Assembly: GCA_013180625.2 (NCBI GenBank)
Contig: SNVD02013234.1
Span: forward strand, 1 to 64,000
Origin: Boswellia sacra
Taxonomy: Eukaryota; Streptophyta; Magnoliopsida; Sapindales; Burseraceae
Reading direction: 5' to 3'
Length of the DNA stretch: 64,000 bases
The translations under genes and the position numbers were made by a program. A model generated the notes under the pieces. It saw nothing but the letters and a program-made list of their open reading frames with translations, was not told the DNA's origin and did no database searches. Every line of letters starts with the position of its first letter. Within the stretch, counting starts at the first letter, position 1. Below, one piece after another: positions 12,353 through 21,719 of this stretch.

Positions 12353-12441
12353 TTGATTTTCTAATCGATTTGTTATTTTGTTTTCATTGTTGATTCATAT
12401 TTTCTTTGTTTTTCTTTTCTGATTGTTTGTGTTTAGGCAAC

Positions 12442-13605
12442 ATGGCAGTAAACTTCTATCAATTCGGTAGCGGATTTGAGCCACAAGTACCATGGAGAGT
12501 AAATGAGGTAAGCACTCCGAACATTGAACAACAACTTTCTGAGCTAACCTCTCTTGTGGAAAACATGGCTTTAGGAGATATGCAAAAATCTTATGAATGT
12601 GGGATATATTCTACGATGGAGCATCCAATCGACATGTATCCAACTTTACAAGAAGAATATATGGAACAAGCCATTGCCATGGGTGGATTTCCAGGACAAA
12701 CGAGGCAATGGTATGATCCTTTCTCTAGCACTTACAATGCTGGATGGGAAGATCAACATAATTTCAGTTACTGGAATCATCAACCAATCACTCCAAATGT
12801 GATACCAAATCGGCCACAACGTTTCAATCAACCTAGAGTGCAGCAACCTTTTCAAATGCAACCACCACCAATGCCACATCCAGCACCGCAACCAGCTTCA
12901 CCAAACTCAGGTATGTCTCTCCAGGACATTGTTAATGCACTTGCTACTAACACAATGCAATTCCAGCAAGAAACTGGGGTAAGTATCCAAAACCTGGCAA
13001 ATCAAATGGGGCAATTGGCTACTAGCATGAGCAAATTTGAGGGCCAAGGCTTAGAAAAATTATCTTCTCAAACGGTGATCAATCCAAGAGAGAATGCTTG
13101 TGTGATAACTTTGCAAAATGGAGAGCAATTAGATGTTCTGCCAAAGAAATCACAAACTGATGAAGAAGATGACACCACTTCCACCATGAACAAGACATCA
13201 TCCTCTAAGGTAAGTTTTAAAACTACTATTCCTTCTTATGTTACTCCTCCACCTTTTCCTAGCAGATTGGCAAAATTGAATAAGGAGGAACAAGAACAAG
13301 AAATCATGGAAACTTCTCACAAAATCGAGGTAAATATACCACTTCTTGATGCTATCGATCAAGTACCTCGTTATATAAAATGTCTCAAGGAGTTATGCAC
13401 CAGCAAGAGAAAGTTAAAAGGAAATGAGAAAGTAAATGTGGGGGAAAATGTTTCAGCTGTTCTACAAAGAAAAATTCCTCTAAAATGTAAAGATCCAGGT
13501 ACGTTCACCATTCCATACACCATTGGTAATACCAAGTTTGAAAATAGCTATGTTAGATTAGAGCATCTATTAATGTCATGCCATATTCTATTTATGCTTC
13601 TTTAA
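12442..13605 (+). CDS. Gag (C-terminal type) of the LOG retrotransposon
   Basis: A 387-residue frame from the ATG at 12442, chosen because MAVNF follows a TTTAG-type leader junction. An in-frame ATG lies 36 bases upstream. It matches the C-terminal half of Athila/Tat gag: a helical ELTSLVENMALGD stretch, a degenerate zinc knuckle CGIYSTMEHPIDMYP, the GGFPGQ...YDPFSSTYNAGW block, a proline- and glutamine-rich region, then the pre-protease region with PSRLAK...LLDAIDQVPRYIK. The capsid-type domain normally ahead of these is absent. Two of the knuckle cysteines have become tyrosine (TGT to TAT). The frame shifts out at the protease active site, so the last residues (from about SYVRLEH) are not native. 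Confidence 0.75.
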   Translation: MAVNFYQFGSGFEPQVPWRVNEVSTPNIEQQLSELTSLVENMALGDMQKSYECGIYSTMEHPIDMYPTLQEEYMEQAIAMGGFPGQTRQWYDPFSSTYNAGWEDQHNFSYWNHQPITPNVIPNRPQRFNQPRVQQPFQMQPPPMPHPAPQPASPNSGMSLQDIVNALATNTMQFQQETGVSIQNLANQMGQLATSMSKFEGQGLEKLSSQTVINPRENACVITLQNGEQLDVLPKKSQTDEEDDTTSTMNKTSSSKVSFKTTIPSYVTPPPFPSRLAKLNKEEQEQEIMETSHKIEVNIPLLDAIDQVPRYIKCLKELCTSKRKLKGNEKVNVGENVSAVLQRKIPLKCKDPGTFTIPYTIGNTKFENSYVRLEHLLMSCHILFMLL

Positions 13606-13939
13606 ATCTTGGACCTTTTGCGAAAACTGGTATTACCATTCAGTTTGCTGATCATTTTAATGCATATCCCAAAAGAGTTGTGGAAGATGTGCTTGTGCAG
13701 TGAATCAATTGGTTTTCCCAGCAAACTTCTATGTCCTTAAAATAGAGGATGAGAAATCTCCTAATCCAACACTAATTCTTTTAGGGAGACCATTCTCGAA
13801 AACTGCTAGAACAAAGATTGATGTTCATGATGGCATTCTCACCATAGAGTTTGATGGCAATGTTATCCGTTTCAATATTTTGGAGGCAATGAGGTACCCT
13901 AGTGACTTACATTCTGTTTTTGCAGTTGACGCTATTTGA
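13480..13939 (+). pseudogene. Retropepsin-like protease (broken)
   Basis: CKDPGTFTIPYTIGNTKFEN leads into the protease, an aspartic enzyme that cuts the polyprotein. Loss of two bases at about 13557-13561 destroys the active-site Asp-x-Gly triad and the frame. The remainder is recognisable in another frame (PFAKTGITIQFADH), has a stop at about 13702, and is open at 13700-13939 (LVFPANFYVLKIED...LLGRPFSKTARTKID), the usual C-terminal protease flap and helix region. Confidence 0.85.
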
Positions 13940-13960
13940 TTCTGTGCCACAGACAATGTT

Positions 13961-14461
13961 TTGAGTTACTCGCATAATGGATTGGATGTAGCTATTAGTG
14001 AGCACATAGTGACAGAAAATTCCAAAGAACCAAGAAGGTTGATACAAGTGTCCAAAGAAATGGAGGAAGCTATGGCATGCTTAGATGAGACTATAGCTAT
14101 AATCACAAACAGGTATGATGTTTCGTACATTGAATTGCCTTTATCTAATGAGAAACTTCTTCCTTCTGTTATGAAAGCCAATACCTTGGAGCTTAAGTCA
14201 CTTCCAGATCATTTAAATTATGGATTCTTGGGTGAGAATGATACTTTGCGAGTTACAATGGAAATGGGCCTTGCACGAATACAAGAAGAGAAACTCGTCC
14301 GAATACTTACAGATCACAAAATAGCTATTAGGTGGACGATTGCTAACATCCAAGGCCCAGCCATATGCATGCAACAATTCTTGTTGGAAAAAGGATCCAA
14401 GCCCACTAGAGAAGCACAACAAAGATTGGACCCTCCCATGATCGAACCAACGTCGGGCTGA
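13961..14461 (+). pseudogene. Reverse transcriptase, N-terminal stub
   Basis: The frame contains LELKSLPDHLNYGFLGENDT and the block IQEEKLVRILTDHKIAIRWT, which begin the RT domain in gypsy elements, and ends at SKPTREAQQRLDPPMIE. The fingers/palm part with the YxDD site, RNase H and integrase are all missing. The next bases (TCGGGCTGAGAACGTTAAAC, then GGGAGGCAACCCAAAG) are the kind of linker seen downstream of pol in Athila-like elements, so an internal deletion removed most of pol. Confidence 0.8.
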
Positions 14462-14674
14462 GAACGTTAAACCAAGCACTTATTGGGAGGCAACCCAAAG
14501 TTTTTGAAAAATAAATAAAAGAAAAGAAAAGAAAAATAAAATCAGGTAATAATGATCAATTTTTGTATCTCGAGGAGATTCCTTTCGTAGGCCATCAAAT
14601 TGATCAGGTTTATCTCCCTTTGCCATCTGTCTTATTTGTTTTTTATATATATATTTTTTATTTGTTTTTGACTT

Positions 14675-15560
14675 TTGTTTGCTATTGTGTTGTTATCTCT
14701 TTTATGTGTCTTTAGTTTCGTTTCTGCTCTTTTCTTTTCCTTCCTTTTGTTTAATTTGATTATTTCGACTTGTGCTCATATTGGTGCCACACTTGAGGAA
14801 CACCGAAACAAAATTGAAACCATTTGCTTGAAGGTTGAAGCGTGCGTATCTTGGAGAAGAATATACTCAAACGGATTACTGGTAATATCTTTCCTTTTCT
14901 CCTCTTCAATGGATGCCGATATCTTTCTGTCGAACCGTCGTAAATATTTTCCCTCACTTCCTCAAAATGCTGTGTCCAAAATTTATAAAGTACGGATCAC
15001 TAGACTTTGGGCTTGATGCTTCTAAATGTGCCTGCAGAAATCCGATGGCTTATCGAAGCCAAGGTGAGATTGTCCGGTGAGCCTGACATTAATCTCGCAA
15101 AATTCATGCCTGGTCTAGGAAAGAGCTACTACGCCAAGAGGCGAAGAGCGAAAAGGTTACAAGTATGTTATAAATGTGCTAGATGGAATTGTAATCAGAC
15201 TTGTCGTTCATTAGGTTTTGCGTCCAGGAATAGAGAAGATAAACTTTCATTTATTAAGAATGGTTTGAGTATGAGTCGCTGGATAATGTTTTGTTAACTC
15301 TCGAGTCACATTCTTGTGGACTTGTTCAGCGTGAATTGCTTAATCTATGGACACAATTTCGTGATGAATTGCAGTGTTATAGTCTAAGGAATCTGACTAA
15401 AAACGACCCTGTTTGCCAGTTTATAAGAAAACTGGATGGGAAGCAAATCCCCGACTCATAGAAGGCGTTTCATCCGTTACTGGACGTAAAACCAGAGGAA
15501 GATGTGAGCCACAATCACAACTACTTGTATATTTGAATGTGTGTTGTTGTTGTCAAATTT
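14675..15560 (+). pseudogene. Unrecognised ORF region after pol, Cys-rich
   Basis: I do not recognise this product. The clearest open part (15007-15297) reads MLLNVPAEIRWLIEAKVRL, then LAKFMPGLGKSYYAKRRRAK, a cysteine cluster CYKCARWNCNQTC (Cys spacing 2, 4, 3) and GFASRNREDKLSFIKNG. After a frame change it appears to continue as LNLWTQFRDELQCY...QFIRKLDGKQIPD with a stop near 15461. The position, between pol and the 3' end in the sense direction, is where Athila elements carry their additional (env-like) ORF, but identity is not shown. It could also be captured host sequence. Confidence 0.45.
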
Positions 15561-15686
15561 TATTTTTTTTCTTGTTTCATTTGATCTGATTATCAATGTC
15601 GTTTTTGTGTTGTTCTTGTTTGTTGATTTTGTTTGTTTTAATTTCAAGTTTTCTTTTTGACAAACCATATGACTAATTTAGGGCAT

Positions 15687-15955
15687 AAGTACACGTGGGA
15701 GACAAGTGTGGAGGTTTTGTCAACCTCCACTGAAAGTATATCTCTATTTTTCATGCTTCACGTGGGAGACAATTGTGGCGATTTTGTCAAACCCCGCTGA
15801 AAGTATATGTCCATTTTCCATGCTTCACGTGGGAGACAAGTGTGTAGGTTTTGTCAAACTCCGCCGAAAGCATATCTCATTTTTTCAAATCTTGGGGCGA
15901 TAAATCTGCATCGAGCAACCCCCACCGAAAGTATGTCCCTATGTGTCAAATTTTG
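15687..15955 (+). repeat. 67-bp tandem array with G-box cores upstream of LOG
   Basis: CACGTGGGAGACAA recurs at 15692, 15759 and 15826, exactly 67 bp apart. A fourth, decayed unit at about 15893 has lost the G-box. Each unit also carries TTTTGTCAAAC and CCGCTGAAAGTATAT-like blocks. CACGTG is the core bound by plant bZIP and bHLH factors. The array ends about 120 bp before the LOG start codon. Confidence 0.9.
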
Positions 15956-16075
15956 AGAGTTTTATGGGTGTATATATACATTCTGCATATTTTCATATGT
16001 CATTCCATAACCTGTCTTGCCATTGAAAAGCATAATATCTAACGTGTCTTACACAAGATTAGAGCACTTGTAGAA

Positions 16076-16726
16076 ATGGAGAAAACACAAATTCGGCGAT
16101 TCCGTAATATATGCGTATTTTGCGGATCGCAATTTGGTAAAGATGGAGAGTTTACCACAGCAGCTCTTGATCTTGGTAGGACATTAGCTGCGAGGGGTAT
16201 TTATTTGATTTATGGAGGGGGTAGTCTTGGGTTAATGGGCTGTGTGTCGACAGCTGCATCCTTGGGAGGAAGTAAAGTTCTCGGCGTTATCCCTAAACCA
16301 TTAGCTGTGCGAGATATCATAGGCAACACAATGGGGGAAGAGTTACGGGTCTCTAGCATGCATGAGCGTATTGCACATATGGTCATTAAATCTGATGCAT
16401 TTATAGCTTTGCCCGGTGGTTATGGTACATTGGAGGAGATATTTCAAATAACCTCTTGGGCACAGTTAAACATCCATCGAAAACCCATTGGTTTGTTAAA
16501 TGTCAATAATTTTTTTGATGGTTTGTTGTCCTTTCTTGATCAAGCTGTAGAAAAAAACTTCATCTCACCGTCGGCGAGGCAAATCCTGGTTACCGCTTCA
16601 ACTGAAAGGGAGTTAATTGATAAACTACAAGAATTCGTCTATTCGCCTGATCCAACAACGGCTCGGATAGATTGGTTTGAAGAAGGCAATAAAAGGCGTA
16701 GAATAGATTTAACGCTCCATCTGTAA
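16076..16726 (+). CDS. LOG: LOG-type cytokinin riboside monophosphate phosphoribohydrolase
   Basis: LOG enzymes release the active free-base cytokinin from cytokinin riboside 5'-monophosphate in one step, in the cytosol and nucleus of plant cells. The ORF is 216 residues, close to the usual plant length, with a single ATG at 16076 and no intron, while plant LOG genes have several introns. It begins with RFRNICVFCGS (8-18), then YGGGSLGLMG (46-55), GVIPK (70-74), MHER with Arg98 (95-98) and the signature PGGYGTLEE (113-121). The last two are the binding and catalytic hallmarks of the family. Next come TSWAQLNIHRKPIGLLNV and the C-terminal helices. The residue after Arg98 is Ile where plant LOGs normally have Lys. 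It lies in the sense direction between the pol remnant and the 3' LTR, so it is best read as a captured processed copy. Confidence 0.95.
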   Translation: MEKTQIRRFRNICVFCGSQFGKDGEFTTAALDLGRTLAARGIYLIYGGGSLGLMGCVSTAASLGGSKVLGVIPKPLAVRDIIGNTMGEELRVSSMHERIAHMVIKSDAFIALPGGYGTLEEIFQITSWAQLNIHRKPIGLLNVNNFFDGLLSFLDQAVEKNFISPSARQILVTASTERELIDKLQEFVYSPDPTTARIDWFEEGNKRRRIDLTLHL

Positions 16727-18665
16727 TCTCTATCTATTGATTTGCTTCGTTTTTTTTTACTTTCTTTTTAGTGTGTTTATTTGAGTTTTTTCATGTCATT
16801 TCTTTTGAGTTTTTTTCAGGTTATTTCTTTCGCCCCAGGTAATATTTTCTAATCATGGCTTTTAGAGTGGTGGCTTAAAAAGTTCAATTCCTCTTGAAAT
16901 GCATTCTGGATCTCTTCAATCCATAATGGTTGAATAACGAGGCTAACTAAACTTTTTAGACCCATTTTAACTGACTTGTTTTTGTTTGCTGGCTTGTTGG
17001 ACTTTGTTATTTTATGAGTAAGTTTAGTTTTGTGTAATTTAGAGTTGTTATGTGTTTTGGTCTTTATCAGTTTCGATTTGAATAAAAAAAACATTGTGGA
17101 AAAACCTGAGAATGGCAGAATATGGGGTTTCCTTAACTCTTGAAACGCATTCTCTCTAAATAAATCTGTAGTTTGTTTATTTCATGTGTTTGAAGTGTCT
17201 TGTTTCTGTTTTGTTCTTTCATAATAAAGGTATATAGGCTGGAAACCTTAAGTTTGCGGGCTACTGGTCCTAAGGATTGTTGAAATATACAATCTTGACT
17301 CAGGTGTAACAACGTCACGTACCTCTTTTCTTGCATTTTGTGGGTCAATGATAAGGCAATGATTGAATTAAGAATAACTCTTGGAAAATGATAAATGATG
17401 CATGGATCTGTGTGCTTGAAATGTATATTAGTTTTTGCTTTACCTTTGATTCCTTGCACAACATTGAGCACTGAGCCATTATCACTGAGTTATTTGTTTA
17501 CTTAGAGAAGGTTTATGCAATTTAAGTGTTTCCTCAGATTTCAATGAATTCTAGAACTATTTGATGCTCACTCGAGGCGAAATCCTAGACTGTGCAATAT
17601 TGATGAAATGATTTAGGCCATCTTTGGACCGTTTGAGCCTTAATAGCCAACCTTTATTAAAATTGATCCCTAGTTACCCCTTTGAGCCTCTGTAAGCCTT
17701 TTTTTTCTTGTTAACTCACTAAAAGATTTCCTAACCTCAAATGAATTTTTTTTCCAAATAGTTTATCCCTTACCTATGAGCATGTAGATCATTCATGATT
17801 ACATTTTGAATTATGTTCTGGTTTTGGCAAGTTAGAGAAGGTTGGATTGTGCCATGAGCAATGCAAGTGAGTTTTATTATGTTTGTAAAAAAAAAAAACA
17901 ATCTGTCTTATCTTCCACGTACTTAAACATTGAGGACAATGTGTTGTTTAAGTGTGGGGGAAGAGAATTGTAGTTAAAGAAAAAAAAGAAAAAAAGAAAA
18001 AAAAAAGAGAAAAACAGATCTATACCCTTGAGTGTTCTTAAAAAGAATGAAACAACAAAGTGTGGGGGTGTAGTTTCTTTTGTGTTAAAAAAACAATAAT
18101 AAAATGAGAGATTGAGTGTTTTGAATAAGTTTTGGGGAGTCACTTGGTGAATTCGAAAGAATTTTTTTTATGTTATATGGTTGAGCTCTACATAATCTGG
18201 AATGATTTATGTGGTTGTGGGTGATTTGAGCCAAATTATTATCTTTTATCATACCTTCACCCAAGCCAAACGTTACAAGCTTAATAAAGCCCTACTTGAT
18301 CCTTGGTGTTATGCATGTCTACATTAGTGGAGAGTGACTTAAAAAGCAGGCCTATGGAGTTCATTTATACACACATCTTCACCATTAAATATGATTCATT
18401 TTTATGCATAAACTCATCGGGGTTACAAGTGATTATGTGAGAATGGCTCTACACACACACACTTGAGGAATTGAAGTGAAGCGAAACTAATCTTTGAGAT
18501 GAAATTCTTGATCAAGTGCATTATTTTGAAGTTTTCTTTGGGTTATAATTAAGTACAATCCTTAGGCCTATTTGCAAGTTAAAACATGTGTGTTTTAATT
18601 TTTTCTTTGAATCTGTTTCGATTTAGTTTTGTTTCATATCGTCGTAGTTGCTCGAGGACTAGTAA
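16727..18665. other. Non-coding 3' region of the LOG retrotransposon
   Basis: About 1.9 kb without a convincing ORF. It has T-rich stretches, poly-A-rich stretches at 17887-18010, and two internal sequences like the polypurine tract (17947-17962 and about 18057-18071). Confidence 0.7.
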
Positions 18666-18667
18666 AG

Positions 18668-18685
18668 TTTAAGTGTGGGGGAATT
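18668..18685 (+). other. Polypurine tract of the LOG retrotransposon
   Basis: TTTAAGTGTGGGGGAATT directly precedes the 3' LTR start TGATAGG, the place where plus-strand synthesis would begin. The same 16 bases TTTAAGTGTGGGGGAA occur at 17947-17962. Confidence 0.8.
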
Positions 18686-20098
18686 TGATAGGTGTCTATT
18701 TATGTATCATTTTCATATCAATTCATCTATTTTTCTTTGCTATAATCCTTGGTATTTTTATGTTTTTGTGTGGTTTTGATATTTGCAGGAGTTTTGGAGG
18801 AACTTGCACCAAAGTGAAGTAAAACCCTTCATTTTTACCTCTGCTAGTCAACCATCTTCTCAGATTTAATTATATTGATATACAACGAACCGGATAACAT
18901 GTTATATACCGTTGGAAAGCTCTCGAAGTCTATTTTCTAGAGAAATTTACGGTTCATAAATCCATTCATTGTACCAAAAGTTATAATCAAAACAGTGTGA
19001 GAAGTGTAGAAATGTAATTCCACAAATCACTGTAGCATGTATAATACGGGACACTGTAGCAGGTTACTGTAGCAGAGTATATAAACACATTTTAGGGTTT
19101 TATTTGAATAACTTGAAGAGGGGAGAACGTGGTAGGAGGCTGCATCTTTGGATTTCTCTCATCTCTTGGAGTTCTTGAAGGAGATTGAAGGCTTGGAAAG
19201 AGGAAGAACTACAAATCCTAAGAGATTTCATCAGATTTGCTAAGTTTATCATTTCCCTTTCATCTTCTGGAATTTTTATGTATGTATTGTATTTACCACG
19301 TTTTTGAAACATGTGTAACTGAATCTGAATTGGTTGAGGGTGATTTCAAAGCCCTTGATATGGTTTTTGTGAGTTGATTGTGCAAGAAGTTGTTATCCAA
19401 TTCTCTAATTGAAGTTGCTTGTATTTTCCCATATCTAATGCTTATGATTGCTTGCTGATTGTATTTGGAATGGCCAACTGAATATAATCTGGTTGTTGTC
19501 TATTGCTAGAGTAGAAATCTTGATCCGTAATTGTCTTGAATTTCTAATCCTTAGTAGCAAAATTGTGGTCAGAGATTGCAATTGGAGAATACAACCTAAG
19601 TTAAATAATCCGAGCTTGTGTGTTTATTGCTTAGATCAACCTATCTTTCTTATCGTAATGCATCATTGAATTAAATTTAGAGAGCTTGTTCTAGGTTGTT
19701 TAATGGATAGAGATTAAATAAAGAGCCTGTTTTATTTAACAACAAAGTAAGGAAAGATTGGGATAACAGAGCTTGTTGTTATCTACGGTTGATAATTTCA
19801 ATGGTGTAATTGGATGACAATTCTATGATTAATTCGCAAATCCATATATTATGGCAGAGAATGATCCCTTAACCAGATTTCTTTCATTGTGTATTTCTCA
19901 ATTGATTTAACTTTGCATTGTATTATTCTTCATTTGCTTTCGTATTGAGTTTCGTTAATCAATCAACAAAACCCCTCATTAGTTTATTGTTGCTGGAAAA
20001 TAACAAATTCAATTAGAATCAATCCTCGTGGGAATGATATCTTACTCATCACTTTATTACTTGTGCGACTAGTATACTTGCTAGTTTCGAATACATCA
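18686..20098 (+). repeat. 3' LTR of the LOG retrotransposon
   Basis: TGATAGGTGTC to ATACATCA, same length as the 5' LTR apart from small indels and about 95% identical by manual comparison. The TATA box and CACTGTAGCA copies are retained. Confidence 0.95.
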
Positions 20099-20277
20099 AG
20101 TTTTTAAATTCCACATTTGTACACAAAGAAGTAAGTTGTACAGCATATAGAGGAGCCCATCGTATAGCATTAGGAGCTAGTTACACAGCATGAAGACTAT
20201 GTGTCTCCCACGATAATGTGGACTCGGGTTCCACTATTTGACCCGCTTGCTCCTACACCCGATGCTGATTGCAGGAG
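20099..20277 (+). repeat. AGTTTTT plus 172-bp duplicated target
   Basis: Bases 20099-20105 (AGTTTTT) repeat the spacer found after the 5' LTR (12329-12335). Bases 20106-20277 duplicate 10744-10915 over 172 bp with no indel. The seven differences are all transitions. MULE-B coding sequence continues after 20277. Confidence 0.9.
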
Positions 20278-21420
20278 CTTCAACGGTTGGATGAGCGAAG
20301 CTTCAGGCGATAATGACTTGGGCGTACGCATTACTAGGCATGAGTTCTTCAATATATTGATTACCCTGACGGAGTGGCTTGCATCTGAGATTTGTATTAC
20401 TCCATGTCATTTCCTAACCCATATACTATTGCAAATAGCACTTATTACTATCATTTTATGCAGCACATAAACACCTATCTCTAGACATTACGATGTAGAG
20501 CAAGGGATTGGGAGCAAACGTTGCAGGGAGGTCTACATTCATAGACACAACGTTTTAGGTAAGTGTTTACAAAACATCAGAATTTGTAGTATATTATTGA
20601 TTCCATAATTGTGAGTGTGACATATTTGACAACACTACTTCATTTGTTATAGGGAAAAATACAAGTGATATAGGTACGATACAAGGACAAGTTGGATGAC
20701 ATTGACTACGAGAACGAGGAAGATATTATTAAGTTTTTCCTTGGAGAGATGCCGCTCATCGGGCGACCATGGGTTGATGTTGATTGAGCAAGTGCCGTAT
20801 ATTTCTTGTGTCACTTTATCTATTTTCTATCATAATGTTGTGACTATTGTCATATTATGTATTTGTTTTTTCAGCTTTATGTTCCTGTTAACATCGAGGA
20901 ACAACATTGGATGACAGCCAAGGTTAATTTCAATCGTTGCCTCATAGTCATATGTGACTCATTCTATACAAACAGTTCCATTGACAGTATGAAGGATATA
21001 GTCTGTTGTCTAGCAAAGCTTATAACACGTCTCTTGTCAATGGAAGTTTACGGTAATCATGAGTACCCCAATACTCCTTTTGATATCGAGTGCATCAAGG
21101 ATTTCTCTGTGGTACCCCAACAAGAGGCTGCGGAAGGTGCATGCGGAGTGTACTATTTGAAGTTCATGGAGTTCGTAGCTGGAGGCTTTTCGTTGGCAAA
21201 CATCAAGGCATTCATCTACAAGACACTTTGGCAAAGAATGGTGATACATATTTGGTCTCATCGGGCACTACATTAGGCAGAGTATGTTGTTGCAGACTCC
21301 ACGCAGTTGCATTCAGATGTGTTGCCTGATGATGAGTCGCAGATTGCACACGTTGCTGATGTTGGTGACTCAACGGGGACACATTCGACACAGCCTCGTG
21401 TTTATGAGCCATAAGCAGCA
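20106..21420 (+). pseudogene. Ulp1-like C48 peptidase part of the MULE-B gene (broken)
   Basis: This continues the MULE-B gene after the LTR insertion. A duplicated 172 bp is followed by SFNGWMSEASGDNDLGVRIT and an exon ending TEWLASE, where the splice donor reads AT instead of GT. The C-terminal open stretch (20857-21276) is a cysteine peptidase of the Ulp1/SENP family, enzymes that process SUMO. The catalytic histidine is in EEQHWMTAKV, the aspartate in IVICDSF, the glutamine in SVVPQQ and the cysteine in GACGVYY, so the active-site set is present. Stops just upstream (after PWVDVD) and downstream make the gene dead. The true substrate of transposon Ulp1 proteins is not established. Confidence 0.85.
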
Positions 21421-21719
21421 CCCGAGACCGTTGGATGACATTGGACGCACAATCAAATGTAGCTCCTGATGATGACCCATATCCAAACACCAGGGTACCA
21501 TGATTCTTTGCCATGCATGATATAAGTATTGTACCATGATTTTGGAGTGTATGTATTGTACATTTACACATTTTTTCGGTGTACTTTTGCCAAATTAAAA
21601 AAAAAGGAATAATAACACAAATTGCGTAAGATAAATAAAAACACATATTGCATGAATTTTTCAAAGGTCAATAACGGAACATTATAAAGACATCACGTAA
21701 CATTACATAGACAAACATC

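Larger units (their letters stand above)
10916..20098 (+). mobile_element. LTR retrotransposon carrying a LOG gene, inside MULE-B
   Basis: A 9.18-kb gypsy-type element with two LTRs of 1413 bp, a tRNA-Asp primer site, gag, a broken protease, only the first part of reverse transcriptase, a poorly defined ORF region, a 67-bp repeat array, an intact LOG ORF and a polypurine tract. RNase H, integrase and the RT catalytic part are missing, so it is non-autonomous. By manual count the LTRs differ at about 4-5% of positions. Instead of a 5-bp target duplication it is flanked by a 172-bp duplication of MULE-B sequence, with 7 extra bases (AGTTTTT) after the 3' LTR. Confidence 0.95.

Noticed and set aside
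15687..15955. CRISPR-like array
   Set aside because: The whole 67-bp unit repeats with no unique spacers, and this is plant DNA.
16076..16726. LOG as an ordinary host gene that happens to lie between LTRs
   Set aside because: The two LTRs match, primer site and purine tract are in place, LOG is intronless and in the sense direction, and MULE-B sequence resumes on both outer sides. The gene is therefore internal to the element.
20857..21276. Functional SUMO protease gene of the host
   Set aside because: It continues the DUF1985 exons of MULE-B, with stops upstream and downstream and a lost splice donor.
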